NCBI GenBank assembly: GCA_900545135.1 | Contig: UQXL01000009.1 | Location: 16,095-80,094 of the forward strand | Length of the DNA: 64,000 nucleotides | Reading direction: 5' to 3' | Source: an uncultured Eubacteriales bacterium | Lineage (GTDB): Bacteria > Bacillota > Clostridia > Peptostreptococcales > Anaerovoracaceae | Part shown: in pieces, positions 23,356 to 31,513 of the stretch | How positions within the stretch are numbered: position 1 is the first letter of the stretch | Layout: each line of letters starts with the position of its first letter | Notes under the pieces: generated by a model | What the model was told of the DNA's origin: nothing | What the model saw: the letters and a program-made list of their open reading frames with translations, nothing else | Databases searched by the model: none | Translations under genes and position numbers: made by a program

Positions 23356-25104
23356 CTAATTAAAAAAATCCCTGTATTTTTCCAGCATATTATAAATGGT
23401 TTTTCTTGAAACGCCAAGTAGCTTCGCAGCCTCGGTCTTGTTGCCGTTGGATAATAACAGAGCCTCCTTTAACAATTCCGCGTAGGAACGGTCTATTTCC
23501 GAGCGTTTCTCCAGGAGAATTTCTCCTGGAGTTTTTTTATCGGACAGACTGTTGTAATTGAACTTATTGGACTGAAAGGCGTTTATCAGCGTTTCCCTCG
23601 TTATCACCGGAGAATTGGACATGACATAGACGCGGTTGATCACATTGCGAAGCTCCCTGACGTTGCCCGGCCAGTCATGCTCCAGCAGCAGTTTTTTCGC
23701 GTTGTCGTCGATGGCTTTGGGCTCGGAATTGTTTATGCGCATAGCCTGTCTGATGAAGAATTCGCAGCAGGACATGATGTCCTCCGGACGCTCCCTGAGC
23801 GGCGGAATTGCCAAATTGAGCACCATAAGCCTGTAATACAGATCTTCTCTGAAAAGCCCTTCTTCAATCATCTTTTCCAGCGAGCGGTTGGTCGCCGCTA
23901 TTACCCGCACATCCACAGATATGTTTTTCGTGCCGCCCACTCTTGTTATCTGATTGGTTTCCAGCGTGCGCAGGAGCCTGGTCTGGGCATGGAGAGGGAG
24001 CTCGGCTACTTCGTCCAAGAAGAGCGTCCCTCCGTTGGAAAGCTCAATTTTACCAACATGGCCGTTTTTGGCGGCTCCGGTGAAGGCGCCGCTTTCATAG
24101 CCGAAAAGCTCGCTGTCGATCAGCTCGGGTGAGATGCTGGCACAGTTTATGGCCACGAAAGGCTTGTTCCTTCTGATACTGTAGTTGTGAATGGACTGGG
24201 CGAAAAGCTCTTTGCCTGTGCCGCTCTCTCCGTATATCAGGACGTTGTAAGGACTGACGGCAAAAGACATGGCCAGCTTTTTCGCTTCTGTCATGGACTT
24301 GCTGCCTCCGATGATGTCTTCAAATGTGTAATCGGCCACAAGCCCCAGAGTGTCCCTGACCTGACTGATCTTGTTATTCCTGGAACGGGATATTTCTGCC
24401 ACGCCGCTGACATTGCCGCTATTGTCGAACATAGGGTACATATCGTTGGAAGCCAGCATATATTCACTCTGGTCCTTGGCGTTGGTCACCTCGACTTCCC
24501 AGTCGATGACAGGATTGCCGTATTTTATCACATCGTTGACTTTCAAATAATCATGAGGCTTTTTTACGGCGGTGAACTGTGTGCCGCAGTCCATGAGTAT
24601 ATCGTAGATGGGTTTGCCCAGTTCGGTGTCTCTGTCTTTTATGTGAAGATAGTTGCAGAAATCGGAATTGGCGTAGAGCAGGCGCAGCTTTTCGTCGTAT
24701 ATGCAAATGGAGTTTGGCAGCGCGTCCAGCCCGTCAAAGATGAAGCGGCGCAGCTGCTCGTTTCGGTAGAAAATCGAAAAGAAAGAGGAAAAGTCCTCTT
24801 TGAGCTCTTCTATTATCTCTGCACCGCCACTGTAATCATGTATGATAATTGTAAGCAGGCCGTCAGTGTATGTTTTATCACGTAAAGTCCCGTCTGAATC
24901 ATCTGTTTTGGGAAACGAGGAGAGTACAGAACCGTCCGATGTACACAGAGCGATGCTTTCATTCTCAAGCCCTTTTAACCGCACCAGAAAATCAAATATC
25001 ATTCTGGCTATGTCATGCAGATCTCTGAACCTATAGTCATGCGGCTTTTGATCCATATGTATTTTAAAACTTATTACAGAATTATTATTGTTATATGTTT
25101 TCAT
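23356..25104 (-). CDS. Sigma-54-dependent transcriptional activator (PAS-AAA-Fis)
   Basis: This enhancer-binding protein of about 582 residues has an N-terminal sensory region and a PAS-type domain (LDALPNSICIYDEKLRLLYANSDFCNYL). The AAA+ domain follows with Walker A GESGTGKE, the sigma-54-contacting loop ESGAFTGA, Walker B GGTLFLDEV and the R-finger region FREDLYYRL. The C-terminal Fis-type helix-turn-helix is SNGNKTEAAKLLGVSRKTIYNMLEKY. Such proteins bind upstream palindromes and open sigma-54 promoters; divergent promoters of this kind start 1.1 kb away (26240-26315). The start is uncertain: I took the second ATG, but 25125 is possible and neither has a clear ribosome site. Confidence 0.93.
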   Translation of the reverse strand: MKTYNNNNSVISFKIHMDQKPHDYRFRDLHDIARMIFDFLVRLKGLENESIALCTSDGSVLSSFPKTDDSDGTLRDKTYTDGLLTIIIHDYSGGAEIIEELKEDFSSFFSIFYRNEQLRRFIFDGLDALPNSICIYDEKLRLLYANSDFCNYLHIKDRDTELGKPIYDILMDCGTQFTAVKKPHDYLKVNDVIKYGNPVIDWEVEVTNAKDQSEYMLASNDMYPMFDNSGNVSGVAEISRSRNNKISQVRDTLGLVADYTFEDIIGGSKSMTEAKKLAMSFAVSPYNVLIYGESGTGKELFAQSIHNYSIRRNKPFVAINCASISPELIDSELFGYESGAFTGAAKNGHVGKIELSNGGTLFLDEVAELPLHAQTRLLRTLETNQITRVGGTKNISVDVRVIAATNRSLEKMIEEGLFREDLYYRLMVLNLAIPPLRERPEDIMSCCEFFIRQAMRINNSEPKAIDDNAKKLLLEHDWPGNVRELRNVINRVYVMSNSPVITRETLINAFQSNKFNYNSLSDKKTPGEILLEKRSEIDRSYAELLKEALLLSNGNKTEAAKLLGVSRKTIYNMLEKYRDFFN

Positions 25105-25134
25105 ATTACAAAGTTTTCGTATCACGAACGCGGA

Positions 25135-26142
25135 CTATCCGAGCAGGAAGCCTTCAGGGAATTCATCTTTAGGATCCAAAAGCCATTTGGAAAATCCTAA
25201 GATACAGGCGTTTCCAGTCACCTTTGGAACTACGGCAGGGAAACCGGCGACGGTGGTCTCTGCCACAATTTCACATTTGAAGAGGGAACCTATTATGCTT
25301 TCATGCACGAAACTTTCTCCTGCTTTCAGCTTTCCCTTATTGTACAATACGGCAGATTTGGCGGAAGTGCCCGTTCCGCACGGAGAGCGGTCGACGGTCT
25401 TAGGCAGGGCCACGACGCAGTTTTGGATATCGGCCTTTTCGCTCTTGGCAGGGCCGTAAAATTCGATGTGAGTGACTTCGTTGACAAACTGCAGGTCAGG
25501 ATGGCGAAAATCCACTTGCGCGTTGATGTCTCTTGCTATGGATTGAGCCGCTTCTATAAATTTGGCGCTGTTCTGCGGACATATGGAAAGGCCGGTGACT
25601 TCCGCAGGGAAGATGGCATATAGATTTCCTCCCCATGAAACGTCCATGGTTATAGGGCCGAAATCTTTCGTTTCTACTGTGAGATTTTCTCTGAGGACGA
25701 AGGCCGGAGCGTTGGTGAAAGAAACTTCCTGCACCGAGCCATTCTCGACCTTGGCTTCTACAGTTATGACTCCCGCCGCGGTATCCAGCTTGATGACTGT
25801 CACAGGTTCGGTCACCTTTACCATTCCTGTCTCAATCAAAGCCACTGAAACGCCGATGGTGTCGTGACCGCACATAGGCAGCCAGCCGCTGGTTTCAAAA
25901 TACAAGACGCCCACGTCTGTGCCGGGCATGCAGGGCTCAGTGATCAGAGTACAGGACATATAGTCGTTGCCGCGCGGCTCGTAGGACAGCAGTTTGCGGA
26001 ACCAGTCCTCGTTGTTTTTCATATAGATGAACTTTTCCGCCATGGTTTTGCCAGGTACATGGGGAAAGCCGCCGACTACATTGCGCGTCGGCTGACCGAG
26101 AGTATGAGTTTCTATGGTTCTGAAAACTTTTTTTGAATTCAT
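25135..26142 (-). CDS. Proline racemase family protein
   Basis: This 335-residue enzyme has both catalytic cysteines of true racemases/epimerases: Cys91 in PMCGHDTIG and Cys255 in DRSPCGTGTSA. The dehydratase branch of the family replaces the second one, so a racemase or 2-epimerase is favoured. Substrates in this family include proline, hydroxyproline and other cyclic or linear amino acids. A strong AAGGAGG site precedes the ATG. It is divergent from ortAB, with a sigma-54 promoter on each strand in between, so the three genes are probably induced together. This suggests it supplies or uses an amino acid of the OrtAB pathway. The 30 bp to the activator gene suggests co-inheritance. Confidence 0.9.
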   Translation of the reverse strand: MNSKKVFRTIETHTLGQPTRNVVGGFPHVPGKTMAEKFIYMKNNEDWFRKLLSYEPRGNDYMSCTLITEPCMPGTDVGVLYFETSGWLPMCGHDTIGVSVALIETGMVKVTEPVTVIKLDTAAGVITVEAKVENGSVQEVSFTNAPAFVLRENLTVETKDFGPITMDVSWGGNLYAIFPAEVTGLSICPQNSAKFIEAAQSIARDINAQVDFRHPDLQFVNEVTHIEFYGPAKSEKADIQNCVVALPKTVDRSPCGTGTSAKSAVLYNKGKLKAGESFVHESIIGSLFKCEIVAETTVAGFPAVVPKVTGNACILGFSKWLLDPKDEFPEGFLLG

Positions 26143-26239
26143 TGAAAGTGTCCTCCTTAAAAATATTAAAAAAGATTAGAAACGGCTATCGGAGGGAACA
26201 GCTGTACCCTCATTATATATAATAGCTAAAAACCTATCA

Positions 26240-26255
26240 AGCAATTATTGTGCCA
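26240..26255 (-). promoter_or_regulatory. Sigma-54 promoter of the racemase gene
   Basis: On the minus strand TGGCACAATAATTGCT matches the -24/-12 consensus, with exactly ten bases between GG and GC. The identical 16-mer occurs at 51597-51612. Confidence 0.8.
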
Positions 26256-26299
26256 AGGAGGCGTGACCGTGCCAAGGGAGAGCACCGTGGTTAAGACGA

Positions 26300-26315
26300 T
26301 GGCATGAATTTTGCT
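26300..26315 (+). promoter_or_regulatory. Sigma-54 promoter of ortAB
   Basis: TGGCATGAATTTTGCT has GG and GC separated by ten bases. Transcription would start near 26327, about 115 bases before ortA. The leader contains a direct repeat GATAACGTAAA just before the ribosome site. Confidence 0.8.
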
Positions 26316-26442
26316 TTTGATTTAGAGCAGCGCCGCAAACATGGTTCAAAGCAATGCCGCGTGCATCGCTGCAATAATTTCATAAACATGTTTTGCCGCG
26401 ATAACGTAAAGATAACGTAAAAATGCAAAGGAGAGGTATCAA

Positions 26443-26745
26443 ATGGCAAGAAAAGGCGATTGGGTAAGAATCCATAATGTGGTTTTGAAAGCAGATGAAA
26501 GAACCGCGAAAATTCCCGACGATACTAGAGAATGCGATCTTGAAATGTGGGTGAAAGGCTGTCTGGTAGAAGACGCTGCGCAGATCGGAGACATTGTGAC
26601 GGTGGAGACTGCTGTAGGAAGACTGCAGAGAGGTGTTCTGGCAGAAGAAAACCCTCATTATACTCACAGTTACGGAGAATTCGTCCCTGAAATCATTGAA
26701 ATCGATAAGAAACTGAGAAAGATAATGGCAGGAGGTGAAAAATAA
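26443..26745 (+). CDS. ortA: 2-amino-4-oxopentanoate thiolase, alpha subunit OrtA
   Basis: This 100-residue protein (KGDWVRIHNVVLKADERTAKIPDDTRECDLEMWVKGCLVEDAAQIGDIVTVETAVGR) matches the small subunit of the clostridial ornithine-degradation thiolase. OrtAB cleaves 2-amino-4-oxopentanoate with CoA to acetyl-CoA and alanine. The AGGAGAGG site supports the start. The stop codon overlaps the ATG of ortB by one base, as expected for fixed-ratio subunits. Upstream pathway genes (orr, oraSE, ord) are not in this window. Confidence 0.92.
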   Translation: MARKGDWVRIHNVVLKADERTAKIPDDTRECDLEMWVKGCLVEDAAQIGDIVTVETAVGRLQRGVLAEENPHYTHSYGEFVPEIIEIDKKLRKIMAGGEK

Positions 26746-28166
26746 TGGCACTGGCAAAAGACTATAATTCCGTGATGGCAAGATCCGAAGAGATAATGAA
26801 GAAAGCGCTGGGGCTTGACTACAGCCGATTTGAAAGCGGCTCCATAGCGTTCGACTACGAAAAACTGATGAAGGCGCCCGGCTACAGTATCGAGGACGTC
26901 ATAGAGATACAAAAGGAAACAGGTGTAGGAAATACGCCGATGCTGGAGCTTAGAAACATCACGGCTCTTGCAAGAAAATACGCTTCCCCGGGCTGCGGCG
27001 CCAGAATATTTGTCAAAGATGAGGCGGCCAATCCGTCCGGATCTTTTAAAGACAGAAGAGCTTCCGTGGCCGTGGCTCAGGCGAAGAAGCTGGGGTATGA
27101 AGGCGTCATCGCCGCCACCTCCGGAAACTACGGCGCGGCAGTGGCCTCGCAGGCAGCCATGAGAGGGCTGAAAGCCATCATAGTGCAGGAATGCTACGAT
27201 TCCAGAGGCGTAGGACAGCCGGAAATCATTGAAAAAGCCAGAAAGTGCGAAGCCTTGGGAGCAGAGGTCATCCAGCTGACAGTGGGCCCGGAGCTGTTTT
27301 ACGAGCACCTTTCAGTGATGGAAGATACGGGATTCTTCAACGCCTCGCTTTATTCGCCCTTTGGCATGGCGGGAGTTGAGACGCTGGGATATGAGATAGG
27401 CAGAGAGATAAAGGAACTCTGCGGCAAGGCGCCGGCCGCAGCCGTATGTACTTATGCCGGAGGAGGCATGGTTACGGGAGCGGCCAGAGGACTGGCCAAA
27501 TGCGGGTGCAGTGATACCAAAATAATCGGCGCGTCCATAGATTTAACAGGTCTGCACATGGCTTCCGATATACAGTTCAATAAGAAATCATGCACCACAG
27601 GCCATACAGGCTTTGGCATACCGCATGCCATGAACCCTGACAGCGGAGACATTCCAAGGAGCGCCGCCCGTCCGCTCAGGTATATGGACCGTTATGTTAC
27701 CATCACCCAGGGAGAGGTGATGTACATGACGGAAATGCTGGCCATACTCGAAGGCCTCGAGAGAGGACCTGCCGGTAATACCGCCTTGGCATGCGCTTTT
27801 GCACTGGCGCGGCTCATGCCTAAGGATGAAATAATAGTAGTCACCGAGACAGAATATACCGGCGCGGGAAAGCACATTCAGCCGCAGCTTTCTTTCGCCA
27901 GAGAAAACGGTATTGAGATTAAATTCGGCAACCCGGCCGTCGAAGACATACCCGGTAAAAATATAATACTGCCGGAGGAGCCGGGACTGTTCAGATGCAA
28001 AGATGCAGATCTCGACCATATGAGAAGGAATATGATTAAGAGATCCGCGCTCCGCGCCGGCGGCAAGGAACCTACGCAGGAAGATCTGGAATTTCTGGCG
28101 GCAGACACCAAGACAGACGCGAGCTTCGTCAAGAGTGTCCTGGCAGAAGCCGGATTGATGAAATAA
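26745..28166 (+). CDS. ortB: 2-amino-4-oxopentanoate thiolase, beta subunit OrtB
   Basis: This 473-residue PLP-dependent subunit has a fold-type II core. The likely PLP lysine is Lys102 in NPSGSFKDRRASVA. ATSGNYGAAVASQAA is the phosphate/substrate loop, and TYAGGGMVTGAARGLAKCG is the glycine-rich loop. It resembles threonine synthase-like enzymes but its pairing with OrtA identifies it. It makes acetyl-CoA and alanine from 2-amino-4-oxopentanoate. Transcription is from the sigma-54 promoter upstream of ortA. Confidence 0.93.
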   Translation: MALAKDYNSVMARSEEIMKKALGLDYSRFESGSIAFDYEKLMKAPGYSIEDVIEIQKETGVGNTPMLELRNITALARKYASPGCGARIFVKDEAANPSGSFKDRRASVAVAQAKKLGYEGVIAATSGNYGAAVASQAAMRGLKAIIVQECYDSRGVGQPEIIEKARKCEALGAEVIQLTVGPELFYEHLSVMEDTGFFNASLYSPFGMAGVETLGYEIGREIKELCGKAPAAAVCTYAGGGMVTGAARGLAKCGCSDTKIIGASIDLTGLHMASDIQFNKKSCTTGHTGFGIPHAMNPDSGDIPRSAARPLRYMDRYVTITQGEVMYMTEMLAILEGLERGPAGNTALACAFALARLMPKDEIIVVTETEYTGAGKHIQPQLSFARENGIEIKFGNPAVEDIPGKNIILPEEPGLFRCKDADLDHMRRNMIKRSALRAGGKEPTQEDLEFLAADTKTDASFVKSVLAEAGLMK

Positions 28167-28197
28167 CAGAATATATGCTGGAAATCAGCTTGAACAG

Positions 28198-28230
28198 CGG
28201 AGGGAGAAGAGTTTCTTCCTCCGTTTTTTG
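28198..28230 (+). terminator. Terminator after ortB
   Basis: CGGAGG/CCTCCG with additional inner AAGA/TCTT pairing is followed by TTTTTTG. Confidence 0.8.
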
Positions 28231-28290
28231 TTTTCTGCTTCGCTGTTTTTTGCTGTGAAACACAGAATTTGGGCAGCGAAATCTTGTCAA

Positions 28291-28405
28291 GTGTAAAGAT
28301 GATTACACATAGCGGCCGCCTTTTCCGTATAAAAATTTATACTTAGACCGGATGTGTCAGCATAGAGGTACAAAAATCGCCGAAAAAGAGTATAAAAAAA
28401 TACAC
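28291..28405. promoter_or_regulatory. Candidate enhancer sites upstream of the symporter promoter
   Basis: Three dyads lie 114-230 bp upstream of the -24 box: GTGTAAAGATGATTACAC (28291-28308), GTATAAAAATTTATAC (28327-28342) and GTATAAAAAAATACAC (28390-28405). The last two fit GTRTA-N6-TAYAC. A similar site lies upstream of the glycyl radical enzyme promoter. Confidence 0.6.
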
Positions 28406-28518
28406 ACCGCCACGAATCCCATGCTTTTTTATCGGAATAAAGCGAAAAAATCCGTCCAATTTTTCGGACAAAACTCCGTTGACAGAGAGCAGACAGCGTC
28501 GCAGACTGCAGCATATTT

Positions 28519-28534
28519 TGGCATGTAAATTGCA
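28519..28534 (+). promoter_or_regulatory. Sigma-54 promoter of the symporter operon
   Basis: TGGCATGTAAATTGCA fits the -24/-12 consensus with ten bases between GG and GC. It would transcribe the 52-residue protein, the symporter and probably the dehydrogenase gene. Confidence 0.8.
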
Positions 28535-28643
28535 AAAATTTATTTTTAATTATTCATGGAGGCGCCGTCTTTCATGGATAACGGTATGATTTGCGCAAAT
28601 TATTGGACAAAACTCTGATTATTGTAAAAAGGAGGACAAATTT

Positions 28644-28802
28644 ATGCAGACCTGGTTGATAATGATGGGCCTACAGATGATCATATTCGTTATATGCGGT
28701 GTGTGGGTCGGTATATGGATGCATAGGAGCAATGATGAATACGATGATGCGCTTGACAGGCTGACTCAGGCCAATATTGAAGCGGCGAAAAACGAACAGT
28801 GA
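28644..28802 (+). CDS. Small membrane protein partner of the sodium symporter
   Basis: This 52-residue protein begins MQTWLIMMGLQMIIFVICGV. It has one transmembrane helix (about 5-26) and an acidic cytoplasmic tail (SNDEYDDALDRLTQANIEAAKNEQ). AGGAGG precedes the ATG by eight bases, a strong translation signal. It is the first gene of the operon and lies 29 bp before the symporter gene. Other sodium:solute symporters have small partners (YhdT with PanF, DUF4212 with acetate transporters), so an accessory-subunit role is likely. That role is inferred from position, not similarity. Confidence 0.75.
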   Translation: MQTWLIMMGLQMIIFVICGVWVGIWMHRSNDEYDDALDRLTQANIEAAKNEQ

Positions 28803-28831
28803 GAGGATTTTTAAAGGAGGTGAAATAAATA

Positions 28832-30376
28832 ATGAATACTACAGTAGGCATGATATGCTTTTGTATATTTCTAGTCTTTTTAATAGGCGTTTCAATATGG
28901 TCCGCCCAGCAGAATAAAAAAGGCAAGACCGGAGCGGACAGAGAATATTTTCTTGGCGGAAATACAACGCCGCTGATCGTTCTGGCTGTATCCTACTGCG
29001 CGTCGGCAGTAAGCGCAGGTTCGTTCATGGGAGACCCGGGAATGATGTCTGTCGTTGGATGGCCGTATTATTGGATTGCAATATTTGCTGTTCCTGGGCT
29101 GGTAATACCGGGAATATATGTAATACGCAAAATGAGGCTGCAGTCTGACCGTTACGGAAGCATGACGATTAACGAGTATGCGGGACATCGCTTCAATTCG
29201 CCGGGCTTAAAGCTTTATCTTTCATTCATAATTGTTTTGTGTTATTTATTTATGATGGTTTCCCAGTTCAAAGCTGCGGCCATACTGCTGGAGATGTTCA
29301 CTGGACTCGATTTTACCGTTGGACTCATAGTTATGTGCGTAGTATGTTTAGTATATGTTAACATAGGCGGGCTGAGATCGGTAGCATGGACGGACTTCGT
29401 TCAGGGTCTTATCATGTGCCTCATGTGCATAGTGGTAGTAGCTACGGCTCTCAGTGCTATAGGAGGATTCTCGGGACTCAACGATGCTATTGAAGCTACA
29501 AATCCTGATATGAACCTTATAGTTCAGCCGGTGGAAGAGGGCGCTGATGTTCCGGGCTTATACGGCGTCATCGGAGCTTTCGTATTCGGATTCTGCGTTT
29601 ACTTTGCACAGCCTCACATAGCGGCCCGCTTCATGGCTCTGCCTGACGTGAACAGAAAGAGCATAGGAAGATTCCTCATAGTATCCCTTGTATGCGGTTG
29701 GTTATTTAACCTCATGTTCATCGTAGGCCCTATAGGCAGGATGCTCTATCCTGATGCCGATGGAGACTACATGACAGTTACTTTCGTAACGGAGCAGTTC
29801 CCGTCTGTAATCGCTTCAATACTCATGCTGGGATTCTTCTCCGCAGTAATCTCGACGGCCACATCTATTCTGCTGGTAGCCGGACAGAGCGTGGGACGTG
29901 ATATTTATGGTCAGATATGTCATAAGACTGCTACTCCTGAAAAGCAGGTCAGAGTTACGCAGATAGGCACCACTGTGATCATAGCTTTAGTACTGGTATT
30001 TAACTTGATTGACCCTCCTGAATTCCTGCAGCTCTTCATTTACATGGGAATGTCAGGTATAGGCAGCGCATGCTTCTGTCCTCTTGTAATAGGAACTATG
30101 TGGAAGAAATCCTCAAAAGAAGGGGCTTGGGCCAGTGCCATAGCAGGCCCTGTGGGATACCTGGTACATTCTCAGATCCTCGGCCAGGGATGGCTGTGGT
30201 GCATGGGCGTCTGCTGCATCTGGTCTATAGTTGCCTTCTTTGTCGTTACATTCATAAGAAATGCGGTCAAGGGAACTGACCCGGTACTGGAAGAACTGTG
30301 GAATCCTCTTGGCGGTAAAGTAGACTTTGAAGCGCTGAACAGAGAACTGAAGGCAAAGAAACAAAAGGCTTCATAA
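28832..30376 (+). CDS. Sodium:solute symporter (SSS family)
   Basis: This 514-residue protein has about 13 transmembrane segments. Family features include YFLGGNTTPLIVLAVSYCASAVSAGSFMGDPG near helices 1-2, the RMRLQSDRYGSMTINEYAGHRF-like loop and GFFSAVISTATSILLVAGQSVGRDI. Members import proline, pantothenate, sugars or organic acids with sodium. Substrate cannot be assigned from sequence. AAGGAGGTGA precedes the ATG. It follows the 52-residue membrane protein and precedes a dehydrogenase gene by 42 bp. It is probably the uptake system for the substrate of the glycyl radical enzyme cluster. Confidence 0.92.
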   Translation: MNTTVGMICFCIFLVFLIGVSIWSAQQNKKGKTGADREYFLGGNTTPLIVLAVSYCASAVSAGSFMGDPGMMSVVGWPYYWIAIFAVPGLVIPGIYVIRKMRLQSDRYGSMTINEYAGHRFNSPGLKLYLSFIIVLCYLFMMVSQFKAAAILLEMFTGLDFTVGLIVMCVVCLVYVNIGGLRSVAWTDFVQGLIMCLMCIVVVATALSAIGGFSGLNDAIEATNPDMNLIVQPVEEGADVPGLYGVIGAFVFGFCVYFAQPHIAARFMALPDVNRKSIGRFLIVSLVCGWLFNLMFIVGPIGRMLYPDADGDYMTVTFVTEQFPSVIASILMLGFFSAVISTATSILLVAGQSVGRDIYGQICHKTATPEKQVRVTQIGTTVIIALVLVFNLIDPPEFLQLFIYMGMSGIGSACFCPLVIGTMWKKSSKEGAWASAIAGPVGYLVHSQILGQGWLWCMGVCCIWSIVAFFVVTFIRNAVKGTDPVLEELWNPLGGKVDFEALNRELKAKKQKAS

Positions 30377-30418
30377 CAGTATAAGAAAACAAGGCGAGGA
30401 ATTTTTAAGGAGAAGAAA

Positions 30419-31159
30419 ATGTTGCTGGAAAACAAAAGAGTGCTCATTACAGGCGCCGGACGGGGCATAGGCAGACAGACGGCCATAGATATGGCCAAAG
30501 AAGGAGCCGTGATACTGGGAGCGGCGCTTACTCAGAAAAATCTGGACGATATGGCAAGTGAAGTGCATAGTATGGGAGGAACGGTATATACAGAAATTAT
30601 GGATATAGCCGATTATGAAGACTCTCTGAAGGCAGTCGATTCTCTGGCGGCAAAAGCCGGGGGAATAGACATACTGGTTAACTGTGCAGGAATATTCGAA
30701 GAAGCCTTTTTCATGGATATGACTCCCGAACAGTGGCACAGGACTATTGCCGTCGACTTGGACGGGGTGTATAATGTTACCCGCGCGGCTATGCCTTATA
30801 TAATAGAAGCCAAAGGCTCCGTGGTCAGCGTAACTTCTCAGGACGCTTTCTACGGCTGTCCGGGATACAGCCATTACAGCGCAGCTAAAGCTGCTGTGGT
30901 GGGACTTACAAGGACTCTCGCCCGTGAGCTTGGCTCATATGGAGTGCGCCTTAACTGCGTAGCTCCGGGAATCACAGAGACAGAAATGACGAAAGACAGA
31001 ATTGTAACAGGCAGGGAAGCCTATTTAGAAAAGCTTCCCGTCGGGCATATCGGCCAGCCGGAAGAAATATCAAGCGTCATAATGTTTTTGGCATCTGAAA
31101 AGGCCAGCTACATAACGGGACAGGTGCTCCACCCTAACGGCGGTATGTATCTGGGTTGA
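30419..31159 (+). CDS. Short-chain dehydrogenase/reductase
   Basis: This 246-residue classical SDR has the nucleotide motif TGAGRGIG at 11-18, NCAG at 88-91, and catalytic Ser140, Tyr153 and Lys157 (YSAAK). It ends in a family-typical VLHPNGGMYLG. The enzyme would oxidise or reduce a hydroxyl/keto group with NAD(P). It lies in the same operon as the symporter and is followed by a terminator before the glycyl radical genes. A role in the same catabolic route is likely. FabG of fatty acid synthesis is a close relative but the context argues against it. Confidence 0.92.
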   Translation: MLLENKRVLITGAGRGIGRQTAIDMAKEGAVILGAALTQKNLDDMASEVHSMGGTVYTEIMDIADYEDSLKAVDSLAAKAGGIDILVNCAGIFEEAFFMDMTPEQWHRTIAVDLDGVYNVTRAAMPYIIEAKGSVVSVTSQDAFYGCPGYSHYSAAKAAVVGLTRTLARELGSYGVRLNCVAPGITETEMTKDRIVTGREAYLEKLPVGHIGQPEEISSVIMFLASEKASYITGQVLHPNGGMYLG

Positions 31160-31221
31160 TTGAGTTTGGATTGAGACCGGCGCCCAGCCGCTCTGATGGT
31201 GCGGCGGGCATCGGCAGCGGT

Positions 31222-31237
31222 GTGTAGAGTTTTACAC
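31222..31237. promoter_or_regulatory. Candidate enhancer site of the glycyl radical operon
   Basis: GTGTAGAGTTTTACAC fits GTRTA-N6-TAYAC. It lies about 220 bp upstream of the sigma-54 promoter and shares its form with the symporter-operon sites. Confidence 0.55.
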
Positions 31238-31280
31238 AAAATCGAAAACGTATGTATATAAAAAATTTCACACCGGGACA

Positions 31281-31314
31281 CGGCTGATGAGAGAAATCTC
31301 ATCAGCCGTTTTTA
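31281..31314 (+). terminator. Terminator after the dehydrogenase gene
   Basis: A 12 bp perfect stem CGGCTGATGAGA/TCTCATCAGCCG with loop GAAA and a TTTTT tail. Confidence 0.85.
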
Positions 31315-31442
31315 ATGTCCGGCGGGCTGAAATTTGCAAGAACTTTCCGCCAGCCGTAAAAACCTTGAAATTTCAAAGCTTAGTACAGATATGCCATAAG
31401 CTGCATAAAGTGGATTCTTTATTTTATTTCCTGGAGAAAACG

Positions 31443-31458
31443 TGGCATGGTATTTGCT
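31443..31458 (+). promoter_or_regulatory. Sigma-54 promoter of the glycyl radical operon
   Basis: TGGCATGGTATTTGCT has the -24 GG and -12 GC separated by ten bases. Transcription would start about 45 bases before the activase gene. Confidence 0.8.
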
Positions 31459-31513
31459 TATAGATAAAAATGAAAGCAAAATGAACACGAAGCAAAACAC
31501 CTGAAGAGGAGAG

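Larger units (their letters stand above)
28167..28643. other. Regulatory region upstream of the symporter operon
   Basis: This 477 bp gap holds the ortB terminator (28198-28230), three palindromes that look like activator sites (28291-28405) and a sigma-54 promoter (28519-28534). I see no gene in it. Confidence 0.7.
31160..31513. other. Regulatory region upstream of the glycyl radical genes
   Basis: The gap holds a GTRTA-N6-TAYAC palindrome (31222-31237), a terminator (31281-31314) and a sigma-54 promoter (31443-31458). I see no gene. Confidence 0.7.
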
